Source: CAXSEF01 sp964236695 (GTDB lineage Bacteria > Pseudomonadota > Alphaproteobacteria > Acetobacterales > Acetobacteraceae). Taken from it: DNA of 64,000 bases. Shown here one piece after another: positions 31,283 to 39,390 of the stretch. The translations under genes and the position numbers were made by a program. How positions within the stretch are numbered: position 1 is the first letter of the stretch; every line of letters begins with the position of its first letter. Below the pieces are notes generated by a model. The model made no database searches. It was not told where the DNA came from and saw nothing but the letters and a program-made list of their open reading frames with translations. Location: positions 141,074 to 205,073 of the forward strand of contig CAXSFU010000001.1 in the NCBI GenBank assembly GCA_964236695.1, in the 5' to 3' direction.

Positions 31283-31750
31283 TCAGGCCCTCTTGTTCTT
31301 GGGGTTCATCGCCGCGACGTCGAGCGCCACCGGCTGCTGACCGTCATGCGGATGGCTCGTCCCGGCATACACATACAGGTGCTTCATCTGCGCGCGCTGC
31401 AGCGGCCCGCGGGTGATCATCCGCTCGACCGCCTTCTCGACGACGTGGCCGGGGTTCTTGCTGTCCAGCCGCTGGCGGATGGTGCGCTGCTTGATGCCGC
31501 CCGGGAACCCGGTGTGGTAGTGGAACAGGTCCTGCTCGGCCTTCTTGCCGGTGAGCACGACCTTCTCCGCGTTGATCACGACGATGTTGTCGCCGCAGTC
31601 GACGTGCGGCGTGAACTGCGCCTTGTGCTTGCCGCGCAGACGCTGGGCGATGATCGTCGCCAGCCGTCCCAGGACCAGGCCCTCCGCGTCGATCAGGGTC
31701 CAGCCCTTGCTGACCTCCGCAGGCTTCAGCGAATGTGTGGACTTGAACAT
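31283..31750 (-). CDS. rplM: 50S ribosomal protein L13
   Basis: A 155-residue L13 of normal length. It has LIDAEGLVLGRLATIIAQRLRGK split over residues 20-42, VDCGDNIVVINAEKV and GPLQRAQMKHLYVYAGTSHPHDGQQP near the C-terminus. First gene of the rplM-rpsI operon, with a recognisable promoter about 30-60 bp upstream of its start. Confidence 0.98.
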   Translation of the reverse strand: MFKSTHSLKPAEVSKGWTLIDAEGLVLGRLATIIAQRLRGKHKAQFTPHVDCGDNIVVINAEKVVLTGKKAEQDLFHYHTGFPGGIKQRTIRQRLDSKNPGHVVEKAVERMITRGPLQRAQMKHLYVYAGTSHPHDGQQPVALDVAAMNPKNKRA

Positions 31751-31780
31751 GGACGTTCCCGTGACCTCGATATGGCGCGC

Positions 31781-31809
31781 TGTATCGGGCTAGAACCGTT
31801 GCAGGTCAA
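31781..31809 (-). promoter_or_regulatory. Sigma-70-type promoter for rplM-rpsI
   Basis: On the minus strand TTGACC (31809-31804) and GATACA (31786-31781) are separated by exactly 17 bases, about 30 bp before the rplM ATG. The -35 box matches 5 of 6 consensus bases; the -10 box is weaker, as is common in GC-rich alphaproteobacteria. Confidence 0.5.
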
Positions 31810-31967
31810 GGGTTTCCGCCATGTGGTATCATGGTAACACAGAACGCCGAGACCTCGCTGGTCCACGCCGCTCGCAGGCCCGCGCTGCAGCGCTCCGGCC
31901 GCGCCGCACGAACCGGAGCCTTGCGGCCGCGCCCTCAACCGTCCGATGTAGCCGCGACCCCGAACCG

Positions 31968-32021
31968 CCGGTCCAGGGCGGCTCGCCCTGGCGGGTCCAG
32001 GGCGGAGCCCTGGCCTTCCTG
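31968..32021. repeat. GC-rich hairpin array R7 (short)
   Basis: GGTCCAGGGCG/CGCCCTGG around GCT followed by CCAGGGCGGAGCCCTGG: the complement of the short two-unit form. It lies in the gap between divergent rplM and the NAD-dependent epimerase, directly before the latter's start. Confidence 0.88.
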
Positions 32022-32044
32022 CCTCTCCCGCCCAAGGCCCCCTG

Positions 32045-32950
32045 ATGACCGACGCTCCCACCCACGTCATCGGCGCCTCCGGCCGCTCCGGCGCCGCCCT
32101 GTGCCGCGCCCTGCTGGGCCTGGGCACCCCGGTGGTGGCCGTCGTCCGCAGCCCGGAGCGCCTCGCCCGCGCCGGCCTGACCCGCGACACACCCGGCTTG
32201 TCGGTCCGCACCGCCGATCTCGGCGATCCGGAGGCCCTGGCCGCGGTGCTGGCCGAAGCCGGCCGCATCGTCAGCCTCGCCCATGCCCGCCATGCCGGCA
32301 CGATCCTGTCGGCCAGCCCTGCCGACGCCCGCCATGTCTTTCTCGGCAGCACCCGGATGCACACGCGCTGGCCCGACGCGCACGGTTTGGGCGTGCGGGC
32401 CGGCGAGGCCGCCTTCCTGCGCTCCGGGTGTTGCGGCGTGATGCTGCACCCGACGATGATCTACGGCGCGCAGGGCGAGGACAACGTGCAGCGCCTCGCC
32501 GCCCTGCTGCGCCGCCTGCCTGCGCCGGGCGGGCGGCCGCTGGTGCCGCTGCCCGGCGGCGGCCGCGCCCTGGTGCAGCCGATCCACCAGTCCGACGTCA
32601 CCGCCTGCGTGCTCGCGGCGCTGGGGCGCGGCTGGGATGGCGCGCACGCCCTGGCCATCGCCGGGCCGCAGGCCGTGCCGTATGCGGAGTTCGTCCGCCT
32701 GGTCGCCCGTGCCGCCGGCCTCGGCACGCCCCGCGTGGTGGCCGTGCCGGCGGCGCCCCTGATCGCCGCCACCGTGCTGACCCGCCTGCCATTCCTGCCG
32801 CGGGTCAGGCCCGGCGAGCTGCGCCGCCTGCTCGAGGACAAGGCGTTCGATACTGCGCCGATGCATGCCGCCCTGGGCGTCGCCCCAATCCCGCTTGAGC
32901 GCGGCCTGGCCGCGACCTTCGCCGACACCCCTGACCTCACCGCAACGTGA
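32045..32950 (+). CDS. NAD(P)-dependent epimerase/dehydratase-like protein
   Basis: A 301-residue atypical short-chain dehydrogenase. The Rossmann glycine motif is VIGASGRSGAALCRALL at the N-terminus; ADLGDPEALAAVLAEAG follows as in NmrA/epimerase relatives. The region after HPTMIYG corresponds to the usual YxxxK area but shows no YxxxK pair, so catalysis may differ or the protein may be a sensor or binding protein. Length is normal. Substrate unknown. A hairpin array ends just before its start. Confidence 0.8.
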   Translation: MTDAPTHVIGASGRSGAALCRALLGLGTPVVAVVRSPERLARAGLTRDTPGLSVRTADLGDPEALAAVLAEAGRIVSLAHARHAGTILSASPADARHVFLGSTRMHTRWPDAHGLGVRAGEAAFLRSGCCGVMLHPTMIYGAQGEDNVQRLAALLRRLPAPGGRPLVPLPGGGRALVQPIHQSDVTACVLAALGRGWDGAHALAIAGPQAVPYAEFVRLVARAAGLGTPRVVAVPAAPLIAATVLTRLPFLPRVRPGELRRLLEDKAFDTAPMHAALGVAPIPLERGLAATFADTPDLTAT

Positions 32951-33070
32951 CGTCTGCCTGCGGCGACAACCCCGGCGTGCCGCGTTGACGCATTACATCC
33001 CGCTTCGCCGTCCTTGCGCATCAGGGCCGGCCTTCTTCCAGCGATGCCGCACAATCAAGGACGTGGCGCC

Positions 33071-33382
33071 ATGAAGTCTTCCACCCTCGCAGGGCTCGCC
33101 GCCCTTTTCCTCGCCACGCCTGCCCTGGCGCAGTCGGTCGCGCCGCCCGCCGGCCTGTCGACCCAGGGCGAGTCGATCGGCATCTCCCCGCCGAACCCCG
33201 CACAGGGCTCGGCGTCCACCGCGCCAGGCCCCGCGTTCCACGTCTTCGGCGTGCCTGTCGGCATCAGCGCGCCGGTCAACTCTCCCTACATGCAGTCCGC
33301 AACCACGACCTTCGCCGGGCAGCCGATGAACGGCGCCGATGCCGTCGTGTCGCGCGGCATGGGTTCCGACGGCGGCGAATAG
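33071..33382 (+). CDS. Small secreted hypothetical protein
   Basis: A 103-residue exported protein with a clear signal peptide (MKSSTLAGLAALFLATPALAQ, cut after ALA). The mature part is rich in Ser, Pro, Gly and Ala and has no cysteines or known motif. AAGGACG precedes the ATG. A GGCGGC/GCCGCC hairpin spans the stop codon. Function unknown. Confidence 0.75.
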   Translation: MKSSTLAGLAALFLATPALAQSVAPPAGLSTQGESIGISPPNPAQGSASTAPGPAFHVFGVPVGISAPVNSPYMQSATTTFAGQPMNGADAVVSRGMGSDGGE

Positions 33383-33559
33383 CCGCCAGATCAGGCTGCG
33401 CTGGTGGCTATAGAAGCCATGGCCCAACGCTGCGGATTGTTTCGATGGAAAGACGAAAACAAGAGCTCGTTCCACGTTCCGTCTCCCGACATGACGCTTA
33501 TCGGAATTGGCATCCTTCGTCTGATCCTGACGCAGCAATCGTCAAGTGCGACGGATCTG
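33383..33559. other. Lower-GC intergenic stretch, no gene recognised
   Basis: Between the small secreted protein gene and repeat copy D the base composition falls visibly below the surroundings. Short open frames exist on both strands, but none has codon use, a ribosome-binding site or motifs I can support. It may be decayed foreign DNA; the 3' end of tRNA-His faces this side. Confidence 0.5.
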
Positions 33560-33793
33560 CCAGAGACTGTTACAAGCCTATCAGACGCGACATTGCTCGT
33601 TGTCGCAAGAAAGAAGCGTGTTCTTTCTTGAAAGAAAGAACCAAAGAACTTTTGCTCGTTGGGCAACAGAATCGCCCGAGAGTCCGAGTCTTCATGGCTA
33701 AAGTCTTTTTGCTTCTTTTTCTTCAGAAAAAGAAGATTCCTGCCTTCCTAACCACAGCAACAAGCTGCTACGTGGTTCACAACAGATTCCAGG
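33560..33793 (+). repeat. TIR palindromic element, copy D
   Basis: Ends CCAGAGACTGTTAC at the left and TTCACAACAGATTCCAGG at the right form the terminal inverted repeat. The GA-centred palindrome is at about 33618-33639 and the TC-centred one at about 33713-33736. This is the only copy not touching a stop codon; a CTAG lies 23 bp beyond its right end (33816-33819). It lies in the lower-GC gap before tRNA-His. Confidence 0.87.
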
Positions 33794-33850
33794 ACTACTC
33801 GAGGAAGGTCGGGCTCTAGGCTCAGTATTTTTCAAATCGGGAGAGTCTCT

Positions 33851-33927
33851 TGGGGCGAGCGATGGGACTCGAACCCACGGCATCCAAGACCACAACCTGG
33901 CGCTCTACCACCTGAGCTACGCCCGCC
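33851..33927 (-). tRNA. tRNA-His (anticodon GUG)
   Basis: On the minus strand the acceptor GCGGGCG pairs with CGCTCGC (one G-U pair). An extra G at -1 opposes C73, the identity element of tRNA-His. The anticodon loop TTGTGGT carries GTG (plus-strand CAC at 33891-33893). T-arm GGTTCGAGTCC and an encoded CCA (33851-33853) are present. Confidence 0.96.
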
Positions 33928-33944
33928 ACCAAGAGCGCCGTGGT

Positions 33945-35132
33945 CTAGGAGATCGTCCCGCACGCGTCAACGCCCGAGCGCGTGGGCAGCGCCGCTCCCA
34001 GTCGCGCCAGCGCTGTGTCCAGCACCTCGGCCCGCTTGCAGAACGCGAACCGCACCAGGCTGCGCGGCGGCTCCGCGTCGTAGAACGCCGACAGCGGGAT
34101 CGCCGCCACCCCTGCCCGCTCCACCATCCAGCGGCAGAACGCCGCGTCGTCCTCGCCGGCAAGCCCCGCGATGTCGGCCACCACGAAGTAGCTCCCCGAC
34201 GACGACAGTGCGTCAAAGCCCAGCTTCGCTAGCCCCGCCGAGAGCTGGTCCCGGCGCGCGCCCATGCCCTCCGCCAGCGCCGCGAAATACCCGCGGTCCT
34301 TGCGCAGCCCGTGCGCCACGCCGCGCTGCAGGTTGGGGGCGGTTGCAAAGGCGAGGTTCTGGTGCGCCTTGGCCACCACGCCCGCCAGCTCCGGCGCCGC
34401 CGTGACGTAGCCGACCTTCCATCCCGTCAGCGAGAACGTCTTGCCTGCGCTGCCCACCCGCAGGCAGCGCTCGCGCATCCCCGGCAGCGTCATCAGCGGC
34501 ACGTGCCGCCCCTTGAACACCAGGTGCTCGTACACCTCGTCGCAGATCGCGTAGGCGTCGTGCTCCACGAGCAGCCCCGCCACGAACCCCAGCTCGTCCG
34601 GCGTGAACACCTTGCCGGTCGGGTTCATCGGCGAGTTCAGCAGCATCGCCTTGGTGCGCGAACCGAACGCCGCCGCAAGTTCGGCCCGCGGCAGCGCCCA
34701 GTCCGGCGGTTCCAGCCGCACCAGCCGCGGCACCGCGCCCAGCATCCGCACCACCGGCAGGTAGGTGTCGAACAGCGGCTCGATCAGCACCACCTCGTCG
34801 CCCGGGTCGAGCAGCGCCGCCAGGCACGCCGTGATCGCCTCCGTAGCCCCGGACGTCACCACCACCTCGCGCTCCGCGTCGACCTTGAGCCCGTAGTCGC
34901 GCGCGTTCGCCGCCGCCACCGCCTCGCGCAGCTCCGGCAGCCCGGTCAGCGGCGCATACTGGTTGCGCCCGTCGAGCAGCGCCGCCGCCGCCGCCTCGAC
35001 GATGTCCGCCGGCCCCTCGGTGTCGGGGAATCCCTGCCCCAGGTTGATCGCGTCGTGCCTGGTCGCGAGCGCCGACATCACCGTGAAGATCGTCGTTCCG
35101 GAGCGCGACAGCCTGGTGTTCAGCGGCCTCAT
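33945..35132 (-). CDS. Class I/II PLP-dependent aminotransferase
   Basis: A 395-residue fold-type I aminotransferase. Substrate arm INLGQGFPD, NQYAPLTGLPELREAV, cofactor motifs VTSGATEAI, NSPMNPTGKVF and ICDEVYEHL, and the Schiff-base Lys231 in GSAGKTFSLTGWKVGYV. By motif it is closest to the kynurenine/methionine/N-succinyldiaminopimelate aminotransferase group. ATG 35132 fits family length; far longer upstream readings are arginine-rich artefacts. It is divergent from glnB across 450 bp. Confidence 0.93.
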   Translation of the reverse strand: MRPLNTRLSRSGTTIFTVMSALATRHDAINLGQGFPDTEGPADIVEAAAAALLDGRNQYAPLTGLPELREAVAAANARDYGLKVDAEREVVVTSGATEAITACLAALLDPGDEVVLIEPLFDTYLPVVRMLGAVPRLVRLEPPDWALPRAELAAAFGSRTKAMLLNSPMNPTGKVFTPDELGFVAGLLVEHDAYAICDEVYEHLVFKGRHVPLMTLPGMRERCLRVGSAGKTFSLTGWKVGYVTAAPELAGVVAKAHQNLAFATAPNLQRGVAHGLRKDRGYFAALAEGMGARRDQLSAGLAKLGFDALSSSGSYFVVADIAGLAGEDDAAFCRWMVERAGVAAIPLSAFYDAEPPRSLVRFAFCKRAEVLDTALARLGAALPTRSGVDACGTIS

Positions 35133-35233
35133 CGAACATCCTCCCTCGACGCGGCCACGCCGCGACGAGGCGCCGACATGGCCCGCCTCGGCGCGGTGCG
35201 CAATCCGCTGCACCAGGGCTGGGCAGCATCCCG

Positions 35234-35258
35234 GCTGCACGCACACTTCCCGTGCAGC
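35234..35258. promoter_or_regulatory. Perfect inverted repeat in the glnB upstream region
   Basis: GCTGCACG (35234-35241) and CGTGCAGC (35251-35258) are exact complements separated by nine bases. It lies ~100 bp upstream of the aminotransferase ATG and ~225 bp before the sigma-54-like promoter. The TGCAC/GTGCA cores resemble NtrC half-sites, but the spacing (11) is four longer than the classical 7, so an enhancer role is only a possibility. Confidence 0.4.
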
Positions 35259-35433
35259 GACGGCTGACGCGCAAACAGGCAGGCCGCACGCTCGGCCTCC
35301 GTGCCGCGCCGGGCGCACACCCCCGGGAGCCTCTCCCTCGGACCGCGGGTGTTCCGGTCGCTCCCGGGCTGCCGACCCGTGCGGGCAGAACCCGATCCTG
35401 TCTGTCTGGCGCCTTTTCGAAGCGACCGATATT

Positions 35434-35460
35434 GCAACGACCCCCGCACGGCCTCGTTGC
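35434..35460. promoter_or_regulatory. Inverted repeat upstream of the glnB promoter
   Basis: GCAACGA (35434-35440) and TCGTTGC (35454-35460) are exact complements separated by 13 bases, ending 20 bases before the -24 element. It could be an operator or a chance repeat. Confidence 0.35.
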
Positions 35461-35480
35461 GGTTCCGTCGAATTGCACCC

Positions 35481-35498
35481 TTGGCACGGCGCGTGCAA
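35481..35498 (+). promoter_or_regulatory. Sigma-54-type (-24/-12) promoter of glnB-glnA
   Basis: TTGGCACG-GCGC-GTGCAA: the invariant GG (35483-35484) and GC (35495-35496) are exactly 10 bases apart. Only one position of the YTGGCACGrNNNTTGCW consensus is off. It lies 85 bp before the glnB ATG on the right strand. Nitrogen-limitation control by NtrC with RpoN is the established mode for glnB-glnA in alphaproteobacteria. Confidence 0.8.
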
Positions 35499-35582
35499 AC
35501 CTGCCCTGCCGCTTCCCCGACGGAGTCGCCGGCGTGGCGGAGAACAGCAGGGAGGCGCCGCTTCATCGCGAGCGCGGGGCGG

Positions 35583-35921
35583 ATGAAGAAGATCGAGGCG
35601 GTGGTCAAGCCGTTCAAGCTCGACGAGGTGAAGGAGGCCCTCCACGAGGTGGGCCTGCAGGGCATCACGGTGGTCGAGGCCAAGGGCTTCGGGCGCCAGA
35701 AGGGCCACACCGAGCTGTACCGCGGCGCGGAATACGTCGTCGACTTCCTCCCCAAGGTGAAGATCGAGGTCGTGTGCGAGGACGCCCTGGTCGAGCGCGC
35801 CTGCGAGGCCATCGTCAACGCCGCGCGCACCGGCCGCATCGGCGACGGCAAGATCTTCGTCACCACCATCGACGAGGTCATCCGCATCCGCACCGGCGAA
35901 CGCGGCGAGGACGCCGTCTGA
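35583..35921 (+). CDS. glnB: Nitrogen regulatory protein PII
   Basis: A 112-residue signal transducer that reports 2-oxoglutarate, ATP/ADP and glutamine status to GlnE/GlnA, NtrB and others. It starts MKKIEAVVKPFKLDEVKEAL. The T-loop GRQKGHTELYRGAEYVVDF carries the uridylylation Tyr51. TGRIGDGKIFV is the nucleotide-binding B-loop. Length is exact for the family. It precedes glnA by 97 bp and follows a sigma-54-like promoter, so the two form a nitrogen-controlled operon. Confidence 0.98.
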   Translation: MKKIEAVVKPFKLDEVKEALHEVGLQGITVVEAKGFGRQKGHTELYRGAEYVVDFLPKVKIEVVCEDALVERACEAIVNAARTGRIGDGKIFVTTIDEVIRIRTGERGEDAV

Positions 35922-36018
35922 CGCGACCCGCGCCCGGCGCAAGCCACGCAGGCCGCCCTGCACACCCGCACATCGAACGGACCACCCCGGTCCGGGCGCA
36001 GAAGGATAGAGGACGCGT

Positions 36019-37458
36019 ATGGCGAAGAAACCACCGGCACCGGCCGCGACCAACCACGTTGCACGGGCGATGGAGCTCATGCGCGAGCACTCCGTCGAGT
36101 ATGTCGACCTCCGTTTCACCGACCCGCGCGGCAAGTGGCAGCACACCGCGCAGCACGTCTCGACCATCGACGAGGACGCGTTCCGCGACGGCATCATGTT
36201 CGACGGCTCCTCGATCGCCGGCTGGAAGGCGATCAACGAGAGCGACATGATCCTCATGCTCGACGCCGAGACCGCGGTCATGGACCCGTTCTCCGCCAAG
36301 CCGCAGATGATCATCTTCTGCGACATCGTCGAGCCGTCCACCGGCCAGTTCTACGCCCGCGACCCCCGCGCCACCGCCAAGCTCGCCGAGGCCTACGTGA
36401 AGGCGAGCGGCGTCGGCGACACCGTGATCTGCGGTGCGGAAGCCGAGTTCTTCGTCTTCGACAGCGTGCGCTTCGGCACCGGGCGCAACTACTCCATGTT
36501 CCAGCTCGACAGCGTCGAGGGCCCCGACGCCTCGATGAAGGACTTCCCCGAAGGCAACATGGGCCACCGCCCCGGCATCAAGGGCGGCTACTTTCCCGTG
36601 CCACCCGTCGACAGCGAGGTCGACCTGCGCGCCGAGATGCTGTCGACCATGGGCGAGATGGGCCTGGTGATCGAGAAGCACCACCACGAGGTCGCGCAGT
36701 CCCAGCACGAGCTGGGCACGCGCTTCACCACGCTGACCAAGATGGCCGACCAGATGCAGATCTACAAGTACTGCGTCCACAATGTCGCCCACAGCTATGG
36801 CAAGACGGCGACCTTCATGCCCAAGCCGATCTACGGCGACAACGGCTCCGGCATGCACACGCATCTGTCGATCTGGAAGGAGGGCAAGCCGCTGTTCGCC
36901 GGCAACGCCTACGCCGACCTGTCCGAGCTGTGCCTGTACTTCATCGGCGGCATCATCAAGCACGCCAAGGCCTGCAACGCCTTCACCAATCCGTCGACCA
37001 ACAGCTACAAGCGGCTCATCCCCGGCTTCGAGGCGCCGGTGCTGCTCGCCTACTCCGCGCGCAACCGCTCCGCCTCGTGCCGCATCCCCTACACCACCAA
37101 CCCGAAGGGCAAGCGCGTCGAGGTGCGTTTCCCGGACCCGACGGCGAACCCCTACCTGGCGTTCTCCGCGCTCACCATGGCCGGCATGGACGGCATCCGG
37201 AACAAGATCCACCCCGGCGACGCCATGGACAAGGACCTCTACGACCTGCCGCCGGAGGAGCTGAAGGACATCCCGACCGTGTGCGGCAGCCTGCGCGAGG
37301 CGCTCGGCGCGCTGAAGGCCGACCACGACTTCCTGCTCGAGGGCGACGTGTTCAGCGCCGACCAGATCGAGAGCTACATCGATCTCAAGTGGCAGGAGGT
37401 CTACAAGTTCGAGCACAACCCGCACCCCGTCGAGTTCGAGATGTACTACTCCGTCTGA
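36019..37458 (+). CDS. glnA: Glutamine synthetase type I
   Basis: A 479-residue GSI-beta enzyme condensing glutamate and ammonia with ATP. Motifs: FDGSSIAGWKAINESDM (latch/Mg region), EAEFFVFDS, NGSGMHTHLSIWKEGKPLF (active site), NPSTNSYKRLIPGFEAP, and the adenylylation Tyr408 in DLYDLPPEE, which GlnE modifies under PII control. AGGATAGAGG lies before the ATG. Its second-gene position behind glnB agrees with nitrogen control. A terminator-like hairpin follows. Confidence 0.99.
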   Translation: MAKKPPAPAATNHVARAMELMREHSVEYVDLRFTDPRGKWQHTAQHVSTIDEDAFRDGIMFDGSSIAGWKAINESDMILMLDAETAVMDPFSAKPQMIIFCDIVEPSTGQFYARDPRATAKLAEAYVKASGVGDTVICGAEAEFFVFDSVRFGTGRNYSMFQLDSVEGPDASMKDFPEGNMGHRPGIKGGYFPVPPVDSEVDLRAEMLSTMGEMGLVIEKHHHEVAQSQHELGTRFTTLTKMADQMQIYKYCVHNVAHSYGKTATFMPKPIYGDNGSGMHTHLSIWKEGKPLFAGNAYADLSELCLYFIGGIIKHAKACNAFTNPSTNSYKRLIPGFEAPVLLAYSARNRSASCRIPYTTNPKGKRVEVRFPDPTANPYLAFSALTMAGMDGIRNKIHPGDAMDKDLYDLPPEELKDIPTVCGSLREALGALKADHDFLLEGDVFSADQIESYIDLKWQEVYKFEHNPHPVEFEMYYSV

Positions 37459-37485
37459 CGGCCGCGGCCTGAAAGGCTTCGGCCC

Positions 37486-37528
37486 GGCGCCGCGTGACCC
37501 GCACAGGGGAGCGCGGCGCCCTCGTTTC
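37486..37528 (+). terminator. Probable terminator after glnA
   Basis: GGCGCCGCG (37486-37494) and CGCGGCGCC (37512-37520) form a perfect 9-bp stem with a 17-base loop, followed by CTCGTTT. The T-run is short, so the strength is uncertain. It starts 28 bases after the glnA stop. Confidence 0.5.
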
Positions 37529-37597
37529 CGGGTCGCCACCCTGGTCGCGCCCCGAGGTTCCTGCTCTACGCATCGGCTCCTGCACGGGGAGCAGCCC

Positions 37598-38257
37598 ATG
37601 GACGACGCACGCACCGGCCGCCTGGAGATCGTCTCCGACGCCATCTGCCCGTGGTGCTACATCGGCAAACACCAGTTCGACCGCGCCTTGCCGCGCATCG
37701 CCGCCGCCGGCATCCGCCTCGCCGTGCACTGGCGCGCCTTCCAGCTCAATCCTGCGATGCCCCCCGCCGGCATGGCCCGCGCCGAGTACCGCGCCGCCAA
37801 GTTCGGTTCTTCCGCCCGCTCCGCCGAGCTCGACGCCCAGGTCACCGTCGCCGCGGCGGATGCCGGCCTCGCCCTGCGCCTCGACCGCATCGTGCGCACT
37901 CCCAGCACCGTCGACGCCCACCGCCTGATCGCCCTCGCCGCCCGCACCGGCGGCCAGGACGCCATCGTCGAGCGCCTCTTCGCCGCCTACTTCGTCGACG
38001 GCCGCGACATCTCCGATCCCGCGGTCCTTCTGGACTGCGCCGGCCGGGCCGGCCTGTCCCGCGAGGAGACCGCCACCTGGCTCGCCGGCGACGCCGGCCG
38101 GGCCGAGGTTCTTGCCGAGGACGCCGGCTTCCGCGCCGCCGGCCTGCGCGGGGTGCCGACCTTCATCCTCGAAGGCCACGTGCTGTTCTCCGGCGCCTTG
38201 CCGGCGGACACCATGGCGGAGGCGATCACGGCGGCGGCGAAGGTGCTGGTGGTGTAG
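37598..38257 (+). CDS. DsbA-family (FrnE-like) thiol oxidoreductase
   Basis: A 219-residue thioredoxin-fold protein without a signal peptide, so cytosolic. The redox motif C17-P-W-C20 lies in SDAICPWCYIGKHQFDRAL. The helical insertion domain (~60-150) and the cis-Pro loop LRGVPTFILEG near residue 190 are typical of the FrnE/2-hydroxychromene-2-carboxylate-isomerase-like group. GGGGAG lies six bases before the ATG. Substrate unknown; relatives affect polyketide or stress functions. A short hairpin array separates it from convergent prfA. Confidence 0.92.
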   Translation: MDDARTGRLEIVSDAICPWCYIGKHQFDRALPRIAAAGIRLAVHWRAFQLNPAMPPAGMARAEYRAAKFGSSARSAELDAQVTVAAADAGLALRLDRIVRTPSTVDAHRLIALAARTGGQDAIVERLFAAYFVDGRDISDPAVLLDCAGRAGLSREETATWLAGDAGRAEVLAEDAGFRAAGLRGVPTFILEGHVLFSGALPADTMAEAITAAAKVLVV

Positions 38258-38317
38258 CAGGAAGCAAGGCCAGGGCTCTGCCCTGGACCCGCCAGGGCGA
38301 GCCGCCCTGGACCGGCG
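38258..38317. repeat. GC-rich hairpin array R8 (short)
   Basis: Units CCAGGGCTCTGCCCTGG and CCAGGGCG/CGCCCTGG around AGC exactly fill the gap between convergent dsbA-like and prfA genes, starting at the first stop and ending one base before the second. Confidence 0.9.
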
Positions 38318-39376
38318 CTACTCGTCCGCCGCCAGCTTCGCCGCCTGGTCCTCAGCGGTCAGCGCGTCCACGAACTCGTCCAGCTCGCCCGCCATCACCC
38401 GCTCGATCTTGTACAGCGTCAGGTTGATCCTGTGGTCGCTCACCCGCCCCTGCGGGAAGTTGTAGGTCCGGATGCGCTCGCTGCGGTCCCCCGTCCCCAC
38501 CTGCGACTTGCGGTCCGCCGAGCGCGTCGAATGCAGTTGCGCCCGCTGCGCCTCGTACAGCCGGGCGCGCAGGATCTTCATCGCCTTCGCCCGGTTCTTG
38601 TGCTGGCTGCGCTCCTCCTGCATCGCCACCACAACCCCGGTCGGCAGGTGCGTGATCCGCACCGCGCTCTCCGTCTTGTTGACGTGCTGCCCGCCGGCGC
38701 CCGACGCCCGGTAGACGTCGATGCGCAGGTCGCTCTCGTTGACCTCGACGTCCACCTCCTCCGCCTCCGGCAGCACCGCCACCGTCACCGTCGAGGTGTG
38801 GATGCGACCCTGGTTCTCCGTCGCCGGCACCCGCTGTACCCGGTGCACGCCCGACTCGTACTTCAGCCGCGCGAACACGCCTCGTCCGGTGATCTCCGCC
38901 ATCCCGCCCTTCAGCCCGCCGAGCCCGGTGTCGTCGTACTCCATGATCTCGAAGCGCCAGCCATGCGCCTCCGAGTACTTCTGGTACAGCCCGAACAGCT
39001 CCGCCGCGAACAGCGCCGCCTCGTCCCCGCCCGCCGCCGGCCGCAGCTCCAGGATCGCGCTCCGCGCGTCCGCCTCGTCCTTCGGCAGCAGCGACAGCCG
39101 GATCTCGTGCGCCAGCGCCGGCAGCCGCGCGCGCAGCCCCTCCAGCTCCACCTGCGCCAGCTCGCGCATCTCCGGGTCGTCCAGCATCGCCTCCGCCTCG
39201 GCCGCCTGCGCCTCGGCCGCGCGCAGCTCGTCGATCCGCGCCACCACCGGCTCCAGCTCCGACAGCTCGCGCGACGCCCGGGTGAACGCCTCGCCGCTCA
39301 CCCCGCTGGCCGACAGGTCCGAGCGCAGCTCGTCGGCGCGCGCCACGATCCGGTCCAGGCGTGCGGCGGCGCTCAA
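38318..39376 (-). CDS. prfA: Peptide chain release factor 1
   Basis: A 352-residue RF1 recognising UAA and UAG. Stop-codon tripeptide Pro-Ala-Thr at 184-186 (RVQRVPATENQGRIH) and catalytic GGQ at 228-230 (ASGAGGQHVNKTESAVR). Homology starts at once (LDRIVARADEL), but the start codon is TTG 39376 with no clear Shine-Dalgarno sequence; GTG 39346 is an in-frame alternative. Expected partner prmC is not next to it: the following gene is convergent. Confidence 0.96.
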   Translation of the reverse strand: MSAAARLDRIVARADELRSDLSASGVSGEAFTRASRELSELEPVVARIDELRAAEAQAAEAEAMLDDPEMRELAQVELEGLRARLPALAHEIRLSLLPKDEADARSAILELRPAAGGDEAALFAAELFGLYQKYSEAHGWRFEIMEYDDTGLGGLKGGMAEITGRGVFARLKYESGVHRVQRVPATENQGRIHTSTVTVAVLPEAEEVDVEVNESDLRIDVYRASGAGGQHVNKTESAVRITHLPTGVVVAMQEERSQHKNRAKAMKILRARLYEAQRAQLHSTRSADRKSQVGTGDRSERIRTYNFPQGRVSDHRINLTLYKIERVMAGELDEFVDALTAEDQAAKLAADE

Positions 39377-39390
39377 GGGACGGTGCCGGC

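Noticed and set aside
33404..33631. A 75-codon frame in the gap before repeat copy D
   Set aside because: Its C-terminal part is repeat sequence, it has no convincing ribosome-binding site and no recognisable motif.
35206..35258. NtrC enhancer sites upstream of glnB
   Set aside because: TGCAC and GTGCA cores are present but 11 bases apart instead of 7, so I list only an inverted repeat and do not call an NtrC site.
38318..38330. prmC (release factor methyltransferase) next to prfA
   Set aside because: The gene downstream of prfA is convergent and DsbA-like, so prmC must lie elsewhere.
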